Shown here: positions 11,563 to 21,316 of the stretch, in pieces
Layout of the letters: each line of letters begins with the position of its first letter
Position numbering within the stretch: the first letter of the stretch is position 1
Assembly: GCF_025698545.1 (NCBI RefSeq)
Contig: NC_068567.1
Span: forward strand, 1,302,001 to 1,366,000
Source: Gossypium raimondii
Lineage: Eukaryota > Streptophyta > Magnoliopsida > Malvales > Malvaceae
DNA: 64,000 nucleotides
Reading direction: 5' to 3'
Position numbers and translations under genes: made by a program
Notes under the pieces: generated by a model
What the model was told of the DNA's origin: nothing
What the model saw: only the letters and a program-made list of their open reading frames with translations
Databases searched by the model: none

Positions 11563-14500
11563 ATGCTAGTAACACCTAATTCCTTTTGAATTTAACAAAT
11601 TTAGACACATTGAGTGCCTTTGTGAAGATATCGACAATTTGCACTACGAATCGCAATGAATCATTCGATTTCATGAGCTTGTTCCATCTCCTTATAACAT
11701 GCAACTTAATATTGAAGTGCTTGGTTCTACCATGAAAAATGGGATTTTTTGCAATTGCAACAGCAGATTTGTTGTCGCAATAAATCTCTGTTGCCTCTTT
11801 TTGGTTATGGTTTAAATCAGCCAAGATTTTTCTAAGCCATATGGCTTGATTCACAGCAGATGCAGCAGCAACATATTCAGCTTCTGCTGTTGATTGTGCC
11901 ACCTGACTTTGTTTCTTAGAGCTCCAGCAAAACATGCCTGAGCCAAGACTAAATGCATATCCGGATGTGCTCCTCATGTCATCACTCGATCCAGCCCAGT
12001 CACTATCAACATAGCCTATCAGCTTCATGTTTTCAGCCCTTTTGAACAATACACCATGATCAATGGTGCCTTTGATGTATCTTAGCACTCTTTTAGTCGC
12101 TTGAAAGTCCGATCATTGCGACAATTCATGTATCTCGATAGCACACTAACAAAGAAACATGATATCGGGTCTTGTTGCGATCAAATACAACAGACTACCA
12201 ATGAGACTCTTGTACATAGTCTCACAAATTGGTTCACCACTCCCTTGCCTCGAAAGCTTCACTCCAATGACCATTGGTGTGCTTGTTGGCTTGCGATTCT
12301 TCATAGAGAACTTATCCGGGATCTTCATAGTAAAGAACTCGACTAAGAAAGATTCCCTTTTCTGTTTGCTTCACTTCCATTCCAAGAAAGTAGTTCATTC
12401 TGCCTAAATCAGACATTTCAAACATTTCCATCATTTTTCTTTTGAAATCTGCGAGCATTCTTCTATCTCCTCCAGTTACCAGTAAATCATCAACATAGAG
12501 TGACAGGATAAGCTGAGTTTCAGCTTGGTTCTTCTTCACATACAGTGTTGGTTCACTGGGACTTCTCTCAAATTCCAAACCGAGCAAGTAAGAGTCAATT
12601 CGAGCATACGGGCTCGAGGAGCTGTTCGAGCCATATAAAGCCTTTTTCATCAGACACCATGTGTTCTTTGTCGGTGATCACAAATCCTTGAGGTCGCTTC
12701 GATGTAGATCTCTTCTTCCAGAAACCATTAAGAAATGCGACTTAACATCAAGTCGATGAATGGTCCATCGATGTTGAGCGACCAAGGCAACTATCATTCT
12801 AATCGTGTCAAGCCCGCTCTTGGTGCAAATGTCTCCGGTAGTCCAGACCATACCTTTGGCTAAATCCTTTGACAACAAGCACGGCTTTTAGCTTGTTCAG
12901 ACCGCCATCGCATTACATTTTACTCGATAGACCCATTTTACTCCAATGGTCTTCTTTCCAAAGAAGTTTATCAACTAGCTCCCATGTCCGGTTCTTCTCA
13001 ATCATGTTGATTTCATTGACCATAGCTAGTTTCCACCTTCATCCGCCTCACCTCTTCAAAGCGCTAGGTTCGCTATTGCAACCTGTGCCCTTTCATAAAT
13101 ATCATCTAGGGCCTTGTGCCTCTCACAGCACATCATCAACATCCATTTCAGTCCTAGTGCTCAAGTTCGACTTGATTAGGCACTAGGTCTTCAAGCCGCT
13201 TCGCTCATTTTCTCCCAATTCCAAAGAGCTTTTTCATCAAAGATGACATCTCGCTCACTGGACTTTGTTTGTCAAGGGATCCGAACCTGTAGCCCTTCTT
13301 GACCGAAATGTAGCCTACTAGAACACTGGTTGAGCCCTTTTAGAGCTTGTCTCTCTTGTCACTTGTATTTGTGCATAACAAAGGCAACCAAACACCTTCA
13401 GATGTGCCAAAGAAGGCTTGAATCGAACCAAGCCTCGAAGGTGTCTCGGATGCAAGAGCTTTGGTAGGAAGCCTGCTCAAGGTAAGCTGCAGTGTTTATC
13501 GCCTCGGCCCACATGGTTTTGGGTTTCTTTTCAAGCAGAGACATCCGCCATATCCATCGAGCTTCTATTCTTTCTTTCACTACCCATTCTGCTGAGGTGT
13601 GTAGACATTTGTGGTGATGTTTGATACAGCGTCATTGCAAATGGCTTGGCGAGTGAAGTGTACTCGATGCCATTATCCATCTTATCGATTTCATTTTGCA
13701 ACCTGTTCTTTTTCTCTGCTAGTTTTAAACTTCACAAACACTTGAGCTACCTCGGACTTGTGTTTTAAGAAGAAAATCCAGCAAAACCTTGTAAGATCAT
13801 CAATGAAGAGGATGAAATACTGTTTTTTTTGAGTGATTCGATCCTCATCGGGCCACATACATCGAGTGCACCATTGCAGATCTTTCAAGAGCTCTCCAAT
13901 TTGAATTTGTAGGAAATGGCGGTCTTGCTGTTTCCCCATCCGCAAACTTCACATACATCATCATGCTCCATCGAGTGGTGAAGTTCTCGCCAAACCCTCT
14001 TTGGCCATTCGAGCCATTGATCTGAAGTTGGCATGTCCAAGCCTTTGATGCCAAAGCTTGGAGTCATCAACAGAGGTGTGTATCTTTGAGTTTGAGTCAT
14101 TTGCCCAGTGAACCTCAAAGCATTTATCGGTCATTGTGATCGTCATAAGGCTTGATCCACTTGGATCGATAATGTGGCATTGTTTGTCCTTGAACACAAT
14201 GAATAACCTTTCTCGGCGGTTGAGCTATCTTTGAGAAGGTTTACATCAATCTCGCACCAACAAAGACATTTGGAATGATCTTGTTGCTCGTGGGAGTACA
14301 TATCGGCACTTCTCCTCTTCCTTGATCCTTATAAATCGACCATTTCCAACCTTGACCTTGGTTTTATAACTTCGTCCAAGGTTTTAAACAAGGAGGCATC
14401 TGGTGACATGTGGTTAGTGCAACCACCGCCCAAAGAACGACCTTTTGAGCATTTCTTACGAGCAGCTAAGCGAGAAAGCAAGAAAGACTGTTCTTCTTGG

Positions 14501-15454
14501 TCACTCTTGTCCTCGGCTACTCGAGCTTCAACCTTTGATCTTTGAAATTGATTACGCCTTGGCTTACTCCTGTTTTTACAGACCCTTTCAACATGGCCCT
14601 TCTTCTTGCAGTGTTGGCATACTGCATCTGGCCTAAACCAGCATCTGTCTTCTGGATGACCTGGCCTCTTGCAATGTCTGCAGGGCTGGTCATTACTCCT
14701 TCTGATGTCGATCTTAGGCTGTTTTTCCAAGGCCTTTTGCCTCTTGCAGCTTTGAAGCTCGAGGCTTCTCTGGCCTTGGCATTGAATGCACCTTCCTGGT
14801 GATCTTCAGCTCTGCTAGCTCTCCTTTGTTCCTGAGCATAGAAAGTGTTGATTAGCTCAGTCAAAGAGATGGTAGCAAGGTCTCTTGAGTCCTCTAAGGA
14901 GGATATCTTGGCCTCATATCTCTCGGACAAAGTGGAGAGGACCTTTTCCACAATTCTTGCCTCATCAAAGTGCTCACCAAGGAGCCTTATATCGTTAACC
15001 ATCGCTATGATTCATGCATCTTCGCTTCACTGCTTTCTTCTTCCTTCATCTTTAGATTCTCAAATCCTTCTCAAATTTAATAGCTGCTGTTGCCTTGTTC
15101 TCTCGGTGCCTTGAAACTCCTCCTTAAGCTTATCCCAGGCTGTTTTGGAGTCTCACAGCCATAATTCGTGAAGATGACATCGATACGATTACGGATGCAG
15201 GACATGGCTTTATGCCTTTTGGTCCTCTCATCAAGATGTCGCCTTTATCCGAGCTCTTGTGGGATTAGCCTCGGTGGTCTTGGCTCAACATCTGTGTTAA
15301 CAACTTCCCACAGATCAAAGGCTGCAGTAAGTCTTCATCTTGACCGACCATATGTGGAAGCCATCTCCATTGAAGACCGGTGAAATTTGCTGGTGAAAAA
15401 CTTGAGGAAGACATTCACTTTCTTAGTTTAATACAACAGTCCACTAAGAATGAA

Positions 15455-15468
15455 GCTCTAGATACCAA
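15455..15468 (-). other. Primer-binding site of copy T3
   Basis: TTGGTATCTAGAGC on the element strand, next to LTR 4. Confidence 0.75.
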
Positions 15469-15469
15469 T

Positions 15470-15988
15470 TGTTGGAACAAAGAGACAATAACAGTCGTTT
15501 TTGTATCTTGCTTGAATAGCAAGCCTCGAGCCTTGTTGAAGAAACAAACTCGAAGCAAAAGCAGAAAATGAAACTAGCGAGCGAATAACGAAAAGAGAGA
15601 AGAAGATTGAATGAAAAAATGAGTGATATTTTTTCATTGACTCAAAACAAGGCATTAAGTCATTACATATTTCAGTCAACAAGTAAAACAAACAAGTAAT
15701 CACCTAATCAACTACCTAACTCCACTAATTTGCATTGAAACTTACAAGATTAGCTTGTACAACTTGCATTCTTGACTTTTCATCAATCAATATCAAAACA
15801 TTTACCTACTTAGTTCAACATGAACTAGATTACAAAACAATCAAAATGGAACCAAAAGCAGCAAGTGGATTGGCGACTTCAAACTTGATTCTTTGCACAC
15901 AATGGCACCACCGCTTCGCTATTTCTTCGAGCATCACCACCTTTGCATGTCGTGCATGGCCACCTTTGCATGGGAACTAAACTTAACA
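15470..15988 (-). repeat. Copia LTR 4 (right end of array, inside a DC1 gene)
   Basis: This is a 519-bp LTR with TG..CA ends, the 5' LTR of copy T3. Its last base abuts CCCTTCAACATCC, which lines up with the coding sequence of the intact DC1 paralogue at 21696. The array therefore ends within the reading frame of the first DC1 copy. The terminal part holds two direct copies of CCACCTTTGCATG and several ATGs on the + strand. Confidence 0.9.
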
Positions 15989-17618
15989 CCCTTCAACATC
16001 CATTGATTTGCCCTAAAAGTGGTGATCGAGAACTTGAAGATGGTGCTAAATGCTTTTTGTGTTGTGAACCATTAGCAAATTATACATACTTTTCTCTTGA
16101 CTGTGGATTTAATTTACATAAGAAATGCGCTAAGCTTTCTTTCAAACTGAACCATGTGTGCCATCGCAAGCATCCTCTTGTTCTACAATTTAATAGCGAA
16201 CAGTTCTCTTGCAAGATATGCGGAGAAACCAGTGGAAAAGGTTTAGGATTTATTTATGGTTGTTCACCATGTAAGTTTGCTGCTCACTTGAAATGTGTAT
16301 CAGCAGCTTTAGATCTTGTTATTGGAGATAAAAGGCATGAACATCCTTTCAGTTTGTTTCCGAGAGGATCATCATTCATTTGTGATGCATGTGGTATTGA
16401 AGGAAGTTATGCTTCCTACATATGTTGTACATGCAACATCATGGTCCATAAAAAGTGCACTTCATTGCCGCGCATCATCAAAAGCAAGTGGCATGATCAT
16501 CACCTTTTTCACAAATATTTCCTTCGCATAGAAGATTTTAGAGTTTTGGATTGCATAATGTGCAATTATGAAGTCAGTACAGACCATGGTAGTTACTATT
16601 GTTCGGAGTGCGATGTTATATTGCATGTGAAGTGTGCAATGAAGGATAAAGATTCATATGAAATAGTAGAAAATGAAGATGAGGTACCCAATGAAAGTTC
16701 CATCATTGTTATTGAGAGGAACAATGCTGGAGAAGCTACAAAGTAACGCATTTCATGCACATGCATAATCTAATGTTAGGTCCCTTTGTTGGAGGATATG
16801 AAAATAGTTGCGAAGGGTGTATGTTGCCAATCACGGATCCATTTTACTACTGTACAGAATGTGTTTTTTTTCTTCATAAAGCATGTGCCGAGTTGCCAAA
16901 GATGAAGAATGTTTGGCGTCATCGTTGCCGAGAACCTCTTGCCCTTATTTCGTACAAGGGTATTAGGTGTGAACAATGTCGGCAAATATCTAATACCTTT
17001 GCTTATGAATGTAGTGAATGTGAGGGTCAGATATGTCTCCGATGTGTGATTGCTCTTACTCCTGGTGCTCGAACATGTTTGAAACATGAACACCCCCTCT
17101 TTTTCTACAGAGACTACAAAGGCCAGTGCAACGCTTGTGGTTTTACAACAAGGTGGGCAGGTGGGGCATTTTGTTGTAAGGATTGCAATTTTGTACTACA
17201 TCTTCAATGTTTTTCACTTCCAATTCCAGTTCGTCACAAATGCGATGAGCATCTTTTTTTACTCACTGATCACGATGATAACAGTTATTCAGAAAATCAT
17301 CACTGTGATATCTGTGAAGAAAGTCGACGCCCAAATCGTTGGTTTTATCATTGTGCAAAATGCGATACTTCTGCTCATGTTGGTTGTGTTCTTGGAAAAT
17401 ATCCATTCCTCAAACTCGGGAGCATCTATGAAGAAACAGGTCATCCACACCCACTCACCATTGTGAAGAAGAAGTATTACTACCCTGATTGTGATGAATG
17501 CAGTAAGCCTTGTGAAGATGTGGCTCTTGAATGCTCCGAGTCGGAGTGCAAATATATTGTCCACTGGGATTGTGTAGCACCCGGTTCTCTACAGTCTCGG
17601 TCGAAATGGCCCATATAG
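15989..17618 (+). pseudogene. DC1-domain (C1-like zinc) protein, 5'-truncated and frameshifted
   Basis: This is a relative of the intact DC1 gene at 21317 and matches it from about its codon 128 to the end. The DC1 family (Cys/His-rich C1-like, plant-expanded) carries repeated modules of the type HxHPL...CxxC...YxCxxCxFxLHxxC. Here the modules read, for example, CGFNLHKKCAKL and CNIMVHKKCTSL. The first ~127 codons are missing, replaced by the copia LTR. At 16741 the copy reads ACAAAGTAACGC where the paralogue reads ACAAAAATAAAGC. One base is lost and a TAA stop appears, after which the match continues in another frame (16755-17618). Both lesions point to a pseudogene. The missing 5' part is not in the window left of the array. 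Confidence 0.88.
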
Positions 17619-18620
17619 CAATTCAGATGTAATCATATTTGAAACCTACCACTTCATTTGCAGGAAAACTCAATAGTGGAAAACAAGGTTTAATCTTTAC
17701 CTTGTTACTTGTGATGTTAGTTGTTGTTGTCATTATAATTTGGTTTATCTGACTTTTTAAGTTTTAAATAAATATCATGTAATAATCTGGAGTTGAAACT
17801 TGTGTGGTTTGCATTGGTGTTTGATTGGTGATTTTAGATTTTCTTGTAATTTGGGAGTATGATTGTACTTACAATAATAAAGCTGTTGTTGAATGCTTCT
17901 CTTTGTTTCTTTATATAAGTTTACTTGAAAATACAACTTTTTTCTGAAATTTTTTCTCTCTTTTGCTGCACATTCAAATTAGGTTTAGCGCAGTTCCAAA
18001 TAAAATTGAAAGATTAGTTCATTTATCTCTCTTATATCACAACCTCGTATGCAGTTTCCTTACTCATCTTCTTCAGGATGAGAACTCATACTCATTGATA
18101 ATCACCATCGTATAGCTGTTAAGAATAGCCCCGGAACTCATTCTCTTGAATAGAAAACATTTAAATATAAATACATTTAGTTATTTATGTTTTATATTAA
18201 AATATTTAAAAGAAAATTATTTAGTAAATTTTTAAATTCTACCATTAGAGTAGAGTAAAAATGTGAAAATATAAAATTAGATATATAAGCGAATGAGAAA
18301 CTTGTCAAATTTCAAACATAATTATTATGAAATCTAAAAGCTTTGAATCAAATAATTATTCATTATTAAACTAATCTCAATTTAATATGAATAACAAAAA
18401 TTTTAAAACTAAACTGATAGATCAAAAATAAGTTCCCAATTGGATCGATTTGTCCGGTTTAATTGAATAAATTATTAAAAACTAAAAAAATATTGGCCCA
18501 CAAAAGTATAATTATAAAGTATATAATTAATTGAAAGAGAAAATGAACATAAACATGCCAAAATAGTGGGTAGTAAAATGACAATAAGTATTCTCAAAGG
18601 TGTATTTGAAGGGTTCGAAG
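17619..18620. repeat. Duplicated 3' flank of the DC1 pair (left copy)
   Basis: The 3' UTR and downstream DNA are closely similar to 23285-24090. Shared parts include the AAATAAATATCATGTAATAATC stretch, the AATAATAAAGCTGTTG polyadenylation-type region and the AGAAAATGAACATAAACATG segment. The right copy lacks some stretches. The duplication that made the two DC1 genes therefore included about 0.8-1.0 kb beyond the stop codon. Confidence 0.8.
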
Positions 18621-18765
18621 CAATATGGCCCCAAACACAATATATTTATTGTTTTTCAAAAACCTCTTATAGGAATTTTAAATGTGTTAGATATTTAGAT
18701 CTTTTATTTATTAATATTTTTACTTTTTAACTTATTTTCGGTGCAAATGTAAGATCTTTATATTT

Positions 18766-19737
18766 GGTGAGCAAAATTCGATTCAATTCGAAAAAATTGA
18801 AAAAAATTTCCGAATTTCGAGTTAATCGAATCGAATTATTCAAGTTATTTAAATTATTCGAGTCAACTTCAATAACTCGATTTGAGTTTTGAGTTCGAGT
18901 CGAGTTAAATTTCACAATTCAAATAAGTTGAATAATTTAAATAACCGATTGGTGTAAATATCCTTTTGGTCTCTATCAACTTTAAAAATAAGCAAATTGG
19001 TCACTCTCTCAACAAAAATTATAAAACTAATTCAAAATCAATTTCAAAATTTATATTTTAAAATTTTATAAAATATTAAAAAATCTAAAATATATATAAG
19101 TTAAAAATGTAAAATTTTCTAAAATAATAATTTTGGGGCCTAATTAATGATTCAAAATATCATACTCAAGTATCTTTTTTTGTTATTTTCTTTGAAATTT
19201 TTTCAAATATATATGTTTTTCAGATTTATATGCTCTAACATGGAATTAGTTATACAATAACAATACTTCTATTTGACATGTTTAATTTTTTTAATTTAAC
19301 TCGAACAATTTCACTCAATTTGACTCAACTCGGCTCGAATTGTATTTCACTCAATTCGATTCGAAAAGATTTCAAATTGAGTTAGTATTAGAGGTAATCA
19401 TGGGTCGGGCCGGGTTAGGGTCGGGCTGGGACAAAATTTTAGGCTCATTTTCTAGGACCGGGCCCGGCCCTAAATATGGGTCTAAAAATTTGTCCAAGCT
19501 TGGCCCAAAAGAAAATTGCTAAGCCCAGCCCAGCCCATATTAATTTTTTTTAGCTTATTTCATTAAATAAAAAATTTTAAAACAAATATTAAAACAAAAA
19601 AAATAAAAAATGAGACTAAAACAATTCTTAAAACAACAAACAAATTGAAAATATAATAAAAAGTGGTTATATTAAAATTGAAACAAATTAGAACTAAAAT
19701 AATAACCAAATTAATAATAAAACAAAAGTATATTTGA

Positions 19738-19781
<44 letters not shown>

Positions 19782-20041
19782 ATTCGGGCCGGGCCCGGGT
19801 CAAAAAAGTTTTACCCAAGGCCCGGCCTGTTTTCTAAACAGGACTCATTTTTTGCCCAAACTCATATTTCGGGACTATATTTTTACTCGAACCCTCTCAT
19901 TTTTTGGGCGGGCCGTCGGGTCGGGCCAGGTATCCCAACCCATTATCACCTCTAGTTAGGATGATAGTATAGGACTCATTTGAAGTCAATTAACACAAGA
20001 TTTTTTCATCCGATTTAACTCGATTCAATCAAATGCTCACC
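18766..20041. mobile_element. TIR element with GGTGAGCA...TGCTCACC ends
   Basis: The left end GGTGAGCAAAATTCGATTCA and the right end CGATTCAATCAAATGCTCACC are imperfect inverted repeats. Inside are AT-rich DNA and many TCGA/TTCGAGT-like motifs near both ends. No coding frame is visible, so it would be non-autonomous. The target-site duplication is unclear. A younger hAT-type MITE (19389-19954) is inserted in it. The element type resembles abundant TIR repeats I associate with Malvaceae genomes; that link is from memory, not tested. Confidence 0.55.
19389..19954. mobile_element. hAT-type MITE, copy 1 (8-bp TSD, one mismatch)
   Basis: The inverted ends are TAGAGGTAATCATGGG and CCCATTATCACCTCTA. 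They are flanked by GTTAGTAT (19381-19388) and GTTAGGAT (19955-19962), an 8-bp duplication with one mismatch. An 8-bp TSD and TIRs that start TAGAG fit the hAT superfamily. GC-rich subterminal blocks (GGGCCGGGCCC-like) are inverted across an AT-rich centre that contains an AT dinucleotide run at 19751-19772. There is no transposase frame. A second, shorter copy lies at 60344-60734. Confidence 0.85.
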
Positions 20042-20076
20042 TAAACATATTTGGAATAGTAGTTAAAACTCTTATC

Positions 20077-20531
20077 GGGTAACTTATAAAAATAGTCACT
20101 TTTGTTTACCTCATATTACATTTTAGTTACTTATGTTTGAAATGTTACGTTTTAGTCACTTACGTTATCATTTTGTTACGAAGCGGTCACTCTACCGTTA
20201 AGCTTTTTAATTACCTCCCTAACAATAGTCCTATGTGGTAGTCCAAATGAGTTTTAAATGCCAACTTGGATGTTCTACATAACAGTCCAAATTAAATTTA
20301 TTTAATTAAAAAAACTTATTTTCATCCCAGCAAATGGACATCCAAGTTGACATTTAAAACCTATTTGGATTGCCACGTAAGACTAACGCTAGGGAGGTAA
20401 TGAAGTTTAACGATAGAGTGATTACTTCGTAACAAAGTGATAACGTAAGTGACTAAAACGTAACATTTCAAATATAAGTGACTAAAATGTAATCTGAGAC
20501 AAAACAAAAGTGACTATCACTTAAAATTAAT
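20077..20531. mobile_element. Foldback MITE, copy 1
   Basis: Two long inverted arms (about 20087-20275 and 20335-20520) flank a short AT-rich centre. The left arm has TTTTAGTCACTTACGTTATC and the right arm its complement GATAACGTAAGTGACTAAAA. The outer ends are degenerate. The copy at 59669-60265 shares the outer ~100 bases of both arms (the GTCACTT..TTAGTCACTTACG block) but has a different centre. It has no coding capacity. The long inverted ends suggest a Mutator-like or foldback element, but the superfamily is not settled here. Confidence 0.7.
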
Positions 20532-21316
20532 TTAAACTCATCCCCTTTCTCAATCCTCTAATATTGTATTGATATTAAAAAAAAAAAATCTTACTCACTT
20601 AAGTAAAGTATCAAAGTAGTATAACGAAACTCGTTAATAGAAATATACTAAAATAGATTTGGGATCTTTCTTTTCAAATATTCACTTTACTTTGATTATC
20701 AAACTTCTCATCAAATTTTAGCAGATATTAAAATTCATAATTTATTTTATGAAATTATTAACAATGTGTAAAGAGAATTTTTGTTTTTATGAAACACATA
20801 AAATTAAAAATCAATATTGAGCAACGTGACATGTACTTCCTTAACACACAACAATACCCAGAAAATTGGATCTCAATAATCATTGTCTAATCGACAAAGC
20901 AAGGAATAAAGTGAATTTTGTATTCCTCTTTTAATTTTTTTCCATTTTTTTCAGATTTAATAATTAACATAAAGCCACCTAAATCCATTATAAATTAAGA
21001 TTGAATTATAGAAGAATATATAGATGCATCATTATGTGTAACTAAAGCCATGTAATAAATAATATATAAACATCAAAATAGCCTCATAATTTTACAATAA
21101 TGCTTTGGCTTATACTTTACTACTATAACTTTATTATTAAGAAAATATTTTTATAAAAAAAAAGTTAGAAATATGGAAGCAAAGACAGATTAAAAGCAAT
21201 ATACTAAGATAGTTTTGGAGTCTCTCACTTTCAAATTTCTACTCTAATTCCAACATTCAGTTTCAGTTTTTTTCTTTCTGCCTACGTCGACGGAAAAAGC
21301 CAAAGAGGAAGGAGAA
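20532..21316 (+). other. Upstream region of the intact DC1 gene
   Basis: AT-rich DNA without a readable gene or a recognisable repeat. A pyrimidine-rich leader (TTTTTTTCTTTCTGCC) lies about 40 bases before the DC1 ATG. No convincing TATA box is seen at the usual distance. Confidence 0.4.

Larger units (their letters stand above)
11547..15469 (-). mobile_element. Copia internal region, copy T3 (intact RNase H and zinc knuckles)
   Basis: This copia interior lies between LTR 3 and LTR 4, with the gag ATG at 15414. Two CCHC knuckles can be read at 14329-14730 (CRHCKRPGHPEDRC and CQHCKKKGHVERVC). The protease motif, the pre-integrase segment LWHQRLGHANF and the integrase (13330-14280) are present in broken frames. 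RT shows SLYVDDLLVTGGD at 12312-12650, the catalytic YVDD box. RNase H is open at 11576-12088 with GYVDSDWAGS, STAEAEYVA and YCDNKSAV, which hold the acidic residues expected of copia RNase H. Between them the three copies therefore show every domain of a complete element. Confidence 0.9.

Noticed and set aside
2117-15988. Cytosine deamination (methylation-driven mutation) as the cause of copy differences
   Set aside because: Deamination would give C-to-T and G-to-A changes that lose CG. Here CG is gained at CAG/CTG, often with a lost base.
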